A stretch of 64,000 nucleotides of DNA from Prorocentrum cordatum (lineage: Eukaryota > Sar > Dinophyceae > Prorocentrales > Prorocentraceae): contig CAUYUJ010014613.1 of the NCBI GenBank assembly GCA_963575745.1, positions 325,892 to 389,891 of the forward strand. Direction: 5' to 3'. Every line of letters starts with the position of its first letter. The stretch's first letter is position 1. Below are positions 30,981-41,462 of this stretch, one piece after another. The translations under genes were made by a program, and so were the position numbers. The notes beneath the pieces were generated by a model. It did not search any database. It worked only from the letters and a program-made list of their open reading frames with translations, and was not told the origin of the DNA.

Positions 30981-31420
30981 ATGGCGCGTAAACTTGTTTC
31001 CGTCACAGGAAAATCATCAGGAGCAAGCTCTCGCATTGTTTTCTCCTTCCTTCTTCGCCTCTATGCCTCTTCGCCTGCCTCGCGGGCTAGTAGTCCTGGG
31101 CAGGCCGGCGATTCCGTGGAACGGCGGAGGTAAGCTCCTGGGCGTGGCTCTGCTGGCGTGGGGTTTCTCGAGGCTTACCCGCGCTCCTCGTCGCCACAGC
31201 CCGCAGCTCCTCGTTGCCTAGGCGTGTCCGTTGTCCTCGTCGCTTGAGCTTCCTGGAGGAAGCAGCGTCGAAAGCTAGTCGATTCTTGCCGCTCCTCGTC
31301 GCCTTGACCGCTGGGAGTGTCGCCCTGCCGCTCTTGCACAGCCATGTCCGCCGACTTGGGACCTCTGGCTTGCCACGCCTACCGACTTGGAGGCCTCTGG
31401 CGCCAAGCCCGCCGACTTGG
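30981..31420 (+). repeat. Forward A repeat, inverted copy of 29872-30310
   Basis: It starts ATGGCGCGTAAACTTG directly after TTTTC and contains GAAAATC at 31009-31015. It matches the reverse A2 over about 440 bp. The start resembles A of YR-2 (ATGAAGCGTAAACTCG) and YR-3 (ATGATTCATAAACTCG), so these A repeats form one subfamily. Confidence 0.75.
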
Positions 31421-31436
31421 GGGCCTCTGGCATGGG

Positions 31437-31830
31437 TCCCTGCCTTCTCGCGGGCAAACCCAGGGTCCCTGTCTTCTCGCGGACAAACCCAAGCCCTAAG
31501 GGCTGTTTCCCTTCGGGCCTTTGCCTTTTCGCGGGCAAACCTAGGCTTCCTGCTTTCTCGCGGACAAGTGCTGCTTCAAGAGCGTGATGCTCTCTGGCGG
31601 GAGCGCTCTGTCTGGCGCGCCCGCGCTCGTCGCCACCCTGGCCGCCGAGAGGACATCCTCAGCCATGTCCGCCGACTTAGAGACCTCTGGCTTGCCACGC
31701 CTGCCGATTTGGAGGCCTCTGGCGCCAAGCCCGCCGACTTGGGGGCCTCTGGCATGGTGGGTCCCTGCCTTTTCGCGGGCAAACCCAGGGTCGTGTCTTG
31801 TCGCGGACAAACGCAAGCCCTAAGGGCTGT
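31437..31830. repeat. Tandem sequence with TTCTCGCGGGC units and a duplicated GCCGACTTGG block
   Basis: Three or more copies of the CTTCTCGCGGGCAAACC unit seen at 14.6 kb occur here. The block GACCTCTGGCTTGCCACGCC with GCCGACTTGG repeats at about 31340-31425 and 31665-31755. No gene is seen. Confidence 0.7.
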
Positions 31831-31905
31831 TTCTCACCGCGCCTGCGCGCCGTCTCTGGCCCACCCGCATACCACCCTCGCAGCTTTCGCCGGTGCCCTG
31901 TCTTG

Positions 31906-31958
31906 GCTGGGAGTCTCGGATTGAGATCCAGAAGATCCCAGCCAGGCAGCGCTTCCCT
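31906..31958 (+). repeat. B-like direct repeat, left copy
   Basis: TGGGAGTCTCGG to GCGCTTCCCTC is repeated at about 32867-32918, 0.96 kb to the right. As in other B repeats it starts at TGGG. GCTGGGA and TCCCAGC within this copy can pair. Confidence 0.65.
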
Positions 31959-31969
31959 CAAGCCCAGCC

Positions 31970-32856
31970 AGGCAGTCGCGCAAGTGCGCACGCGCAAAAC
32001 GCACAGAAGGACCACAATTGCGCAGCGGCGCGCGGAACGCGCTGACGCGCAGGGACGCGCAGCGTCGCGCAGACGCGCACATGCAAGCAGCGGCACGCGG
32101 AAACGCGCGAGCGCAGAGACATCGCAGAGGCGGCAGCGGAGCGCACATGCGCAAGAGGCGCGCAAAATCGTCCACATAGCGCTCAGCAGCACGCAGTGCG
32201 CACGGACGCGCAGAGACGCGCGAGCGTGGAACAGCGTGCCGAGGTGCGCAGATATTCGCGCTCATAGGTAAGGGACGCAGAGTGTCGCGCGGACGTGCGC
32301 ACAGGTGCGAAGACGCGCGATGCTCGAAGAAATGAGCAGTAGCGCGCACGGAGACGCTGAAACGCGCGCAAGCGCGCAGAGGCGCGGAGTGCAGAAGCGC
32401 GCGGGAACGCGTGCCGAAGTGCACGTGCGCACAGGCGGCGCGCACAAGTTCAGAAGCGCGCGCAAGCGCGCGGATGCACGCATATGTCCAAAGGCGCGCC
32501 ATAAGTGTACAGGAGCGCAGACGCGCAAAGATGCGCGTCTTGGCATGCAATGGCTTGTTGCAGCGCGCCGCAGCAGACGAAGTCGCGCAGTGGTGCGCAA
32601 ACGCGCACGCACGCTGAGAAGCGCGAGCGGTCGCGCATGCAGAGCGCAAACGAGCACACAAGCGCTGAGGACAAGACAGGCATGGCTGCGCCAGCGGACA
32701 TTGGCCGCGGGGGAAAATGCGCGTCACCGCGCACATTGGCCGCGGGGTGCAGAAGCACACGCATCAGTAAGCAGCTGGCAGCGTTGACGCTGATCGTGTG
32801 CATTGGGTGACGAATTTTCACGATTGCATCGCAAGCTGCTGCGCTGTCTGGCGTCT
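31970..32856. repeat. GCGC/CGCA-rich degenerate repeat
   Basis: It is similar in words to 28900-29570. GGACATTGGCCGCGGGG and GCACATTGGCCGCGGGG occur as a short direct repeat at about 32695-32750. No gene is seen. Confidence 0.55.
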
Positions 32857-32931
32857 TCTGGTGCATTGGGAGTCTCGGATTGAGATCCAGAAGATCCCAG
32901 CCAGGCAGCGCTTCCCTCTGCTGCCCTGCAG

Positions 32932-33648
32932 ATGGACGGGGACGCGGTCCGTCTGGAGGTGCGGGCCTTCCCCCGGCGCGCGGCCGCCGGGCCAACGGGC
33001 CTCCGGCCCCAACACCTCAAAGACGCACTGCTCAACGCGGCCCACAGGGACGAGGTCACCGACCAGCTCCGGAACCTTGTCAACCTCTGCGCCAGGGGGC
33101 AGGCCCCGCCGACCGTGTCCGAGTACTTCGCGGGCGCCTCTCTCGTGGCCCTGCCGCAGAAGGACGGAGGCCTGCGCCCTGTTTCCGTCGGGGAGGTGCT
33201 CTGGCGCCTCGTCGGCAAGTGCTTCTGCCACGAGGTTGCCGACGCCGCGCGCGACGGACTGGCTCCCCTCCAGATCGGCGTCGCGGTTCCTGGCGGCACC
33301 GAGGCGGCGGTGCACGTCGCGCGCCAGCGGTGGACCCACAACCTCGGGGACCGGGGAAAGGTGTTTGTGAAGCTGGACTTGTCCAACGCCTTCAACACCC
33401 TGGACAGGCAGGCTCTGCTCCGCGCGGTCCACGCAGAGTTTCCCGGGCTGGCACCCTGTGCCGACTGGTGCTACTCCCAACCGTCAACTCTCTTCCTCGG
33501 CAAACAGACAGTCCGCTCCGAGTGCGGGGTGCAGCAGGGCGACCCCCTGAGGCCACCACTGTTCTCCCTAGCACTACAGCGCGCCGCCGGGGCCGCCCTT
33601 CGCGCGCCGCGCCACGGCGCCGACGGCGCCGTCGACCTGAGTTTTTTC
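32932..33648 (+). pseudogene. LINE reverse transcriptase, middle part, cut by YR-3
   Basis: The frame carries the opening of a non-LTR RT: FPRRAAAGPTGLRPQHL, LVALPQKDGGLRPVSV, motif A FVKLDLSNAFNTLD (first catalytic Asp) and motif B GVQQGDPLRPPLF. It ends at AVDLSF, just before the expected YxDD motif, where the YR-3 A1 repeat starts (33649). Upstream it joins the N-terminal part at 27643-28439 across the 4.5-kb insertion, with some codons missing. The 3' part of this LINE copy was not found in the window. Confidence 0.82.
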
Positions 33649-34394
33649 ATGATTCATAAACTCGTTTATGCTGCAGGAAAACCGTGAGGAGCAGCCCCAC
33701 GTGTGTTTGCCTCCACTCCTCAATTCCTGCGCGCTCAATGCCTGCGCAGCGGGCTGCGGTGTCGGCGGCCGGCGGTTTCTGCGCGAAGCGGCGGAAGTAT
33801 GCTCACCTTGCTCTGTTCGTGTGTACTCTGGTGCGGTCTCGCATGGCGGTTCGCCCGCGCTGCTCGGGTCTCGTCTGCTGGGCCGATCGTGTCTCGCAGT
33901 TCTTCTGTTGCTGCTCCCGTGCGCTGGCTCCATGAAGCCAGATCGAGAATGCTCGCTGATAAGAGCAGCGGCAAAACAAAACTCGCTGACAGCGGCTGCA
34001 CAAACAAGACAGGCTCCCTGATAGGAGCGGCGCGTCCGAAGCTCCCTGAAAGGAGCTGCGCCTGCGTGCTCCCTGATAGGAGCCAGCGGGCCCAGCGCTC
34101 CCTGAAAGGAGCTGCGCCTGCGTTCTCCCCGACAGGAGCGGCGCCCTAAAGCTCCCTTTCGCGTGTTCCCTGACAGGAGCAGCGGCCGAAAACTCCTCGA
34201 CGGGAGCGGCGCCTCAAAGCTCCCTGATAGGAGCGGCGCTTCAAAGCTCCCTGACAGGAGCGGCCCCCCAGAACAGAAGTTCGCCGAAGGGGGCGGCGCC
34301 CAATGCTCCCTGAAAGGAGCTGCGCCTGTGCGCTCCTCGACAGGAGCGCTGCCCGCCAGAGCTCCTTCTGTGCTCCCCGACAGGAGCAGCACCC
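33649..34394 (+). repeat. A1 repeat of YR-3 with a GCTCC...GGAGC hairpin array
   Basis: It starts ATGATTCATAAACTCG. From about 34013 to the end, and on to 34450, it contains about 15 copies of GCTCC-CTGAYA-GGAGC or GCTCC-CTGAAA-GGAGC (for example 34013-34028), spaced about 27-35 bp. The copy at 41463 keeps the same array with minor changes. Confidence 0.88.
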
Positions 34395-35176
34395 CCAGGC
34401 TCCCTGAAAGGAGCTGCGCTTGTGTGCTCCCAGACAGGAGCGGCCCCCCCAAAGCTCTATAGCAGGAGTCGCGCCTGCGTGCCTCCTGGGGCGGTTCCGT
34501 GGCGCTGCGCCGGCGCGCTCCCCAGCAACAGCCTGGCGGCTGTCTGCCAATTTTCTGCGTTCTGCGTTCTGGTGCGCAGGCGCGCGCAGATTCGCAATCT
34601 GAGCGCTTCCGGGCGTCCGAGTGCCCAGAATTGCATTCTGTGCTCGTTTCTGCGCTCTGGTGCCAGGCGCACCCTGTTTCGCAATCTGAGCGCGACTTGG
34701 CGCTCTTGGGCGCCCGCGCGCCCAGAATTGCATCCTGAGCTCGTTTCTGCGTTCTGATGCCAGGGCGCACCCAGATTCGCAATGTGAGCGCGACTCAGCG
34801 CTCCTGCGCGGCGGCCCGTGGTAGGAGCGGCGCCTCCGAAGCTCCGTGAAAGCACCTGCGTGCTCCGGAAACAGCCTGGCGGCTGTCTGCCAGCCTGACT
34901 TGCATTCGGAGCGCAACTGCGCGCTTTCTGGCCCTGGCGGGTCCAGATTCGCATTCTGACGCGCAGGTCGCGCATTCTGTGATGCCGTCCTCAGATGCGC
35001 AGTCTGTGCGTGGATCCGCGGAGCGGTGCGCTCACCGTGAATTGCACATGGAACGAGAATCTGCGAATTCCGGCCGCGCCTAGATTTCAGCGCTGAAACT
35101 GTCAGTGCGTGGAAGGCGGATAGCAGTTTGTGCCATTTGGGCCTCGCGAATGTTGTGCTTCGCGCAATTGGGGTTT
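34395..35176. repeat. YR-3 internal leader: shared repeat and GAATTGCA units
   Basis: Bases 34453-34560 and 34860-35035 match 5865-6165. Bases 34560-34800 hold two to three units of the CAGAATTGCATTCTG array. No gene is seen. Confidence 0.7.
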
Positions 35177-36142
35177 CGGGGTCGGATGTGTGCAGGCGGC
35201 AGAAGCTAGTCCTTGATGGGGGGGGATTGGCTAACCCCCCACCTGCACACAACGGGGGCGGGTGTGTCTGCCCGCCCCCGACCGACCCCGAGACCCTGCG
35301 TCCAATGGCGCACGTGGTCTAAAGTCCATGCTGACGCCTTTTCACTAACGTACTCAGAATTCAATTCTGGTGCGGCTCGTGGAAATCTGGCCCAGGAGGC
35401 TAGAAATTGATGCAGATTCCGGCGGGATTTCATCCATGTCGGATTTCGCAAGTCGGCCGTCCAGGTCGGCTGATTTCTCAAGACTGGCTCTAATCAGCCA
35501 TTCTGCTGAGCTGCAGTCCACCGCCGAGGGCTGCAAGTAGCGGGGAACGTGCGTAAGCCTTCCCGCGAACCGTCCAGGAGGACAGCATCGCCCAAAACGG
35601 GCGCTCTACCCATCAATCAGTTACCCTCCATCCTCTCTCGTTGACTCGACAGCGAATGTGTGGGCGCAGCTGTGGGCGTGAACTGGAATAAATAAAGATC
35701 CAGACAGGTCGGAGCAGACGCCGCGTGCCCGCGGATTGATGTGGGTGCAGCCGCAGATGCAAATACTGAGCGGAGATGCTCAGTTCGATGGTGGGGTTTC
35801 CCTGTTGTCTGTACTGCCGCGCCCCTATGACGCCCTCTGCTGGCCTGGATGGCGCATTCAGGTCGCAGAGGGGGATAGGGGGCGGAAGGGTTCTTCTGCT
35901 CTTTCCATAAACAGCAACTCGCCTTCAGCGCCGGTCACGTGACGTGCGCCGCGGGCGCGCAGCCATTTCTGGCAAGTGCTTTCACATGAAGATATTCTGT
36001 CGGAAGGACTGCCATTGCTGGAGAGTTTGGTCATTACCTGTCGCATTTTAGGCTCAAGTGAACCACTCCGGCTGGGATTGAAATCCTTCTTCGCACTGCA
36101 GCGTGCTCCGCAAGTGTACGTTGCAATCCAGCCGTGCCCACC
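35177..36142 (+). other. 5' leader of YR-3, with a conserved stem-loop
   Basis: It begins with the same stem-loop as YR-2: GTGTGCAGG (35188-35196) with CCTGCACAC (35242-35250), and an inner run of G (from 35218) with CCCCCC (35235-35240). The inner stem differs in sequence from YR-2 but still pairs. Later blocks match 18510-18580. No ORF is supported before ATG 36143. Confidence 0.6.
36037..36058 (+). promoter_or_regulatory. Possible relic of the dinoflagellate spliced leader
   Basis: CATTTTAGGCTCAAG equals the last 14 bases of the leader consensus (CATTTTGGCTCAAG) with one inserted A. It is about 90 bases ahead of the gag ATG, matching the position of the candidate in YR-2. Confidence 0.35.
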
Positions 36143-37485
36143 ATGGCTTTCTCTTCCGGCGACGTCTCTGCCATGATTGCCACTGCGCCGAGCGGGGCCT
36201 TTAACAAGGCCAAAGCTGACCAGATCCGCGATTGGGTCGACTTCGTGCTGAATGTCGAGCCCAACGCGGCGGAGAAACACGACCTGTTCTACTACGTGTC
36301 GGTGGCTCGCCTCTTGGCGGAAACGATCGGCAGCACCTCGCTCTCGGATTTCGAGGATCCACACATGCGCGAGATGATTAAGGCAGCAATTGTTGTGAAC
36401 GATTTGCCGTATGCCGCAGAGCAGGGTCCAGCATGGAAAGCCTGGAAGGTTTCGCCGGCACAGGTCGTCTTCGCACTCAAGGTGCAGACCAAGTGCGCCC
36501 AAGCTGCACCACCCGCCCGCTCGGCTCCAGAAGCCGGCGCTGGGTCGAGCGACGTGGCAGGAATGGCCGAAGCTGTGAAACAGCTAGCAGAACTACAGAC
36601 CCAGGCGCTCCAGAAGGGCAAGCCGAAGGGACTCAGCTTCAAGCTTCAAGACAGGATCGTTGAAGTGGGCTTGCAGAATTTCGATAAGACACCCTCCCGT
36701 CCGAGGAAATCTTGGCGAAGTTCGAGGCCGGAGCCAAGATCGCCAACGACAAGGGCCGGGCTTGGATCGGCTCTGCAGAAGGCGAAGATCTCCGCGATCA
36801 TCACCGCCCAGCATGGAGTCGCACCCCTCTCGTCGACGCGGTCGTGGGCGACGGCTCGTACGAGGGTCGCGTGAGACAGAGTGCGGCCGCCAAGCGCGGA
36901 AGCGCTTGGATCGATAAGATGGATTATGTGAGCTTCGCGACCTTCATGGGGCATCTCCACGAGTGGGGTTTCAAGGTGATCCTCGCGAAGGCGTGGAGCA
37001 TGGCGGACTTTTTCTCCTGCGTGCATATTATGATCCGCATCGCTGAGGAGAACGGCGGGGTCAGGACGGCGTTTCAATACGACGTCCTCCAGCGGAGGGC
37101 CATGGCCAAAGCGCTGGAGAGGGGCGAAACCGATTTGAGCAGGTACCTTACAAGGATCGATGTTGATCTCCTGCGCACGGCCAAAGACAAGGTGGATAAA
37201 CGCTTCGCGGAGCTCGCTCGTGCATCTGGCGCGCCCAAGGGTCAGTCCAAGGGCCAGCCCAAGGGCGCCTCCAAGAGCTACGGCGACGGGGGCAGTCATG
37301 CCTCCAGCAGCGCATCCTCTGGCGGCAAGGGCGGCAAGAGCGCTAAGGGCGACGACCGGCGCGTGCGTTCGCCGCCCGCGCGGCACAAGGGCAGCGCTGG
37401 TGGCGGCCAGCAGCGTCGGTCGCGCAGCCCGCGCGCTGGATGGCAGCAGTCGGGCCAGTGGGACAAGCAGTCCTGGAGCAAGTGA
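36143..37485 (+). pseudogene. Gag-like protein of YR-3, one frameshift
   Basis: ATG 36143 lies in ACCATGG and opens MAFSSGDVSAMIATAPSGAF. It matches YR-2 gag along its length. One base is missing at about 36687-36690 (after LQNFDK), after which the right frame continues LPSEEILAKFEAG and runs to TGA 37483. The tail is Lys/Gly/Ser-rich with RRSRSPRAG. The stop TGA is again followed by an open stretch in the same frame leading into the RT region. Confidence 0.75.
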
Positions 37486-39643
37486 GCGGTCACGCCGCTC
37501 GCTGACAGTGCCGACGGTCAGCAGTCGGAAAGCGAGTCAGGGGACAATGAGCCCATGGAGCGCTCTTCGGCTCGTCCCAGCGCTGATTTTAAGCATTCTA
37601 AAGCTGGGCTGTCACATGTCGGCGCGCGTGTACATAGCTTTCTCGCTCGCGATGATTTGCGTCGCCTAGATCCATGGGATCACTTGGAGTGGGCGTCGGC
37701 CTTGCCTGTTTGCGCAGAAGTTCCTCTTTTGCCGCACTTTTTGGAAAAAGGCTGCGACCGCGTGACAAGATTGACCCCTGCAGAATTGCACTCGGAAATC
37801 AGCGCTTGCTTACTGGTCGGAGAGGAAGCGAGTGACGGAACCCTGCTGGCAACGCGCGTTCGCGCAGCTGCCAGCGCACTGCCGAGCCCCGGAAAATTTT
37901 TTTCTCCTTAGCGAGATGCTTGAGTCCATCAGCTGGCCAGACGCCACGCTGATTAGCAATTTAATGCACGGTCTTCCTCTTGTCGGCTTGCTCCCAGCGA
38001 GTGGGATGCGCGTTCCGACAGGGAACGCAGCGCCGGAGGTAACCAAAGCTGCTCTATTGGCCACTGCGAGCGTTCAGAACAGACGCATTTTGCGGCGATC
38101 GTCTTTGCCACTCGGGATGGACAGATCTGTCTGCGAAGTTTTTGCTTCTGCATGCGACCGGGAGGTCGCGGACGGCAAGGCTAGAATGCGTCCATTGAAC
38201 ATAGAAACTTGTGTTTTAACCCCGAGATTCCCAATCGTGCAAGGTTGGAAAACCGTAGGCTGGGAATCGTTTCCCAAAGTTAGATGCATCGATGATTTTT
38301 CTGCGTCGCGTATCAATGAAGGCACGCAAGTATCCGAGAAGATGCTTCCCGAAACGCTAGACTCACTTGTAGCGCTGGTGTAGAAGCTCACAAAATCAAG
38401 AACAATGCGCATTCGTTGGCGCAAAGATGATTTTGTGCAAGCCTTCAAGACACTACCAATATGCAGCTCTCACCTTCCATTGGCAGTTGTCGTGTGGCAG
38501 GAGGCGTTGGCTAAAGACCAGTGTCTCCAGCTCCTGGCAATGCCCTTTGGCTCTTCCGCCTCCGTGTCCGCCTGGGAGCGGTTCGGTTTGGCAATTCAGG
38601 GCGTGCTTGCGCAGATTTTCCTAGTGCTGTACCTTCGCTTCGTCGACGATCTGTTTTCGGGCGACGCGATGGAAGAGCAAGTAGATGTTGGCGGAGACCC
38701 TCTGACGGGCCCTGCTGGCACTGCCAAGCTGGCCAGGTACGTAATTTCAGATCTTCTCGGCTGGGATTTGGATGCCGCCAAGGCTGTCACAGAACAGCCA
38801 TCGGCCACCATTCTCGGCGTCGGCGTTCGTTTTGATGACGCCCGGCAAGAGATAGTTTTTGACGTGGGTCCGGAGAAGCTCGAGTTGTGGAGCTCCCAAA
38901 TCGTCAGGGCCCTCAAAGCGGGCGCGTTGCCGCCGGCAGAAGCGCAGAAGCTGGCCTTGCGTTTGAGTTGGGGTGCCAGCTCAGTTTTTGGCAAGGGGGC
39001 GCGTGCTCCGCTGGCAGCTTTGTTCTTTCATGGCGCAGGCCGCACCGGCCGTCTCACTGCGAGGACGAGGCTCGCGCTCATATGGTGGCGTAAGTTTTTG
39101 CAATCGCCGCCCTCGCGGCGTGTGCCGCTGCAACTCCGCGAGCGCCAGCGGTGCATTTTGTACAGCGACGCAACCGGCACTGGCATGATGGCGTGGGTGC
39201 TGCACGCTCCTTTCGCCAAAGTCTGGGCCGCCGCTAGTGTGCCCGACAGCGCTCGCCAATGGGCACACTGGCGAAAGAACCAGATCGGCACCTGGGAGCT
39301 GATGGCAGCGATCTGCGCATTGAAATGGATTTTAAGCACTGGCCAAGCAGATCTCGAGATCATCTGCTTCGTCGATAACAAAATCGCATTGGGTGCGCTT
39401 GTGCGAAGTTGCTCGCGGAAGTCCGATTGGAATTGTCTGATTGGCAATCTGTGGCTTCTCGTCGCCGACAAGGCGCATTTCCTGCATCTTTGGTATGTGC
39501 CTTCGCGTTTGAATCTCGCAGATGCCCCCGCACGGCCGTCTGAGAAGGCAGAGCAAATTGCCGAGCTGCAGGCGCGAAATTTTCAACGCGTTGAGTGGCT
39601 GTTTCCTGCCGGATGCACCCTGGGGCGGCTGAGAAAAAAGTGA
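37486..39643 (+). pseudogene. RT-RNase H of YR-3, one frameshift and one in-frame TAG
   Basis: The frame after the gag TGA is open through an acidic stretch (SESESGDNEP) to FLARDDLRRLDPWDHLEWASALP. A one-base loss near 37797 shifts to SALAYWSERKRVTEPCW. RT blocks are CVLTPRFP, RCIDDFSASRINEG, TAG at 38381-38383, then RWRKDDFVQAFKTLP, MPFGSSASVSAWERFG, FVDD at 38639-38650 and LLGWDLDAAKAV. RNase H keeps its four acidic blocks (LYSDATG, TWELMAA, FVDNKIALG, NLADAPARP). The stop is TGA 39641. Confidence 0.82.
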
Positions 39644-39721
39644 TACAATAACATGTGCACAGGTTCTGATTGGAGGAAGAATGCCATGCGCCAGTCTTGC
39701 CTTCTCCGCAGTATCGGCTCA

Positions 39722-41231
39722 ATGCTTAGTTTTGTAAACGAGAGCCGAAGCAAGCGTCTGCGTGCTGAAGGTGCCCCGCCAGGGCAGCCGAGCGATGTGA
39801 ACTCGGTTTTCGCTCGCGTGCTGCAGGGCGTGGCTGGCGTGAATATGGTTGATATCTCTGGTCTTTGCGAAGCTCTGGAGAACGGTGGCTTCCAGCATTT
39901 GTCTGATTTGGGCGGTTTGGAAGCAAATGAATTGGTAGATCTCGTCCCTGCGTTTTCTGGACAGAACGTTGCGCTCGTCAAAGCCTTCTTGGCGCAGTGT
40001 CAGCGCCAGGCCGACTGGGAGTTAGCGGCCGCGGCGCGCCGACAGGCAACGCTCACCGAGGCTGCCTCGTCCTCTTCAGGGGCTGGGGCAGAGGCGCAAA
40101 CCCGAGTTGCGAGCCAAAGCGATCCACGTGAGGCAGCCAACGACGAGCAAGGTCGTGCTGGCTTGATCCTGCTTGGTGAATCGCGCCGTGCTCGCGTTGT
40201 TCCCGAACCTCCTGTGCTAGCAGCCGCGCTGGCGGCCGCCGCCCGCTGCAATTGCTATCCAGGGGCGGAGCCAATTGGCAGGCCCCGTGAAGAAGTCAAA
40301 CGTGCACGTCGCGATGTTCCTGGCGGAGATCATCTCCATCTCCACACTCTGTGGGTCGAGTTCGCTGCCTGGTGAAAAAGTGCTCCACAATGCGCTTCCG
40401 CCGTCCGCTTGTGGGGCGAAGCTGCCAGGGCCATTTCGGCGCCCAGCTGGCCACCGTCCGAATCTGTTCTCAATGCCCTTGTGGGGTTATTCCGTAATGG
40501 GAACAGTCTGCAAACATATGTTTCTCATGTTCGCAGTGTGCTCTACCTATTGCAGGCTCCTCTCGGTGTTCTCGACGACGCAGGAAGGCTGGCCAGGGGC
40601 GCCGAGAAAATTACCCGAGACGTATTCAGGAGAGTGAAGATCCGGGCGACGGCGGAAGAAACCAAACTCATCCGCAAGTGGTGCGCTGAAGCTGGATATC
40701 CGCTGTTGGCGGCGTCGTGGGTGATCGCTCGCCAATTTTGTTTGCGTTACTCTGAGTTGCTGCTCCTCGGGTCAAATGTTGTGACATTCCGCTTCAGCGG
40801 CGATGAACGCAAAACCTGTGTCATTCGTTTCGCGCATCGCAAATGTTACAACGAACCGTGTGAGACAACCAGACGTTGTATTTGTCAGCTGCAAGGGCGC
40901 TCCTTGTGTGGTGTCTGCGAATTATTCTCTGTAGGAGCAGCAGTGTCGGTCCCCTTCGCGAGCGTGCAATATGCCGACGCTCTTGCTGTTCTCAAACTTG
41001 CAGCAGCCGCTTTGCAGTTGCGGAGTGCTGCGGCCTGGGGCACGCGCGCTTTCAGGCGAGGCTTTGCCGACGAGGCGCTCCAACAAGGAGGGCCCGCAGC
41101 TTTGTTTTTGCAGTGGTGGTTGGAAGGGCGTGGCGGCTTTCGGTTACGTCAGCGCCCAAAGTCGCGGTGCTTTGTCGGCGGCCGAATGGCTAGTTGACCA
41201 CTCTGACTCAAGTGACGGCGAGCAAGCCTGA
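39722..41231 (+). pseudogene. Tyrosine recombinase of YR-3, in-frame TGA, frameshift and lost catalytic His
   Basis: ATG 39722 opens MLSFVNESRS. An N-terminal domain shared with YR-2 (FQHLSDLGGLEANELVDLVPAF) leads to LWVEFAAW. TGA at 40373-40375 then stands where YR-2 has Arg, and the same frame continues KSAPQCASAVRLWG. The Arg box QFCLRYSELLLLG is intact. HxxR reads GTRAFRRGFADEAL, with CGC at 41045-41047 in place of His. A frameshift near 41100-41115 is needed to reach GGWKGVAAFGYV and AAEWLVDHSDSSDGEQA. The copy cannot be active without repair. Confidence 0.82.
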
Positions 41232-41342
41232 CTGTGGCATCGTGTGCGTGGGGTTGTAAAACCAATAGGAACAGGAAGCGGTCCTCACGATGTACCCCTG
41301 TCAGGCGCTGCCGCGCAGTCCGTCGCCTTCTGGTGCATTGGG

Positions 41343-41462
41343 AGCCCAAAGGGGCGGGTTCCCATAAGGCTCCTGCCAGCCAGGCAGCGCCGTTCGCACG
41401 CCCTATGCTGGCGCAAGGGCGCCGGCCATTCTACAGTGGGCCTGGCTACCGCAATGGTTTTC
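41343..41462 (+). repeat. B1-like repeat of YR-3
   Basis: The 120 bases before A2 end in GGTTTTC. The region starts near TGCATTGGGAGCCC (41332), as in YR-2 and the copy at 32857. No matching B2 was found downstream. Confidence 0.55.

Larger units (their letters stand above)
28440..32922. mobile_element. Nested YR-element remnants that split the LINE (4.5 kb, with inverted repeats)
   Basis: The region starts with an A-type hairpin (CGGCCCTTAAATCAC...GGGCGGGAAAAT) that recurs at 29784. It ends with a B-like block GGTGCATTGGGAGTCTCGG (32857-32918) whose second copy is at 31906-31958. Two inverted duplications lie inside (28475-28880 with 30571-30980; 29872-30310 with 30981-31420). Hairpin cores are seen at 29777, 30276 and 30974. 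No gag, RT or YR ORF is present, so these are non-autonomous or deleted copies. Confidence 0.65.

Noticed and set aside
33649-34450. Short hairpins considered as transcription terminators or integron attC sites
   Set aside because: They form a tandem array inside a direct repeat of a retroelement; no integrase cassette or terminator T-run accompanies them.
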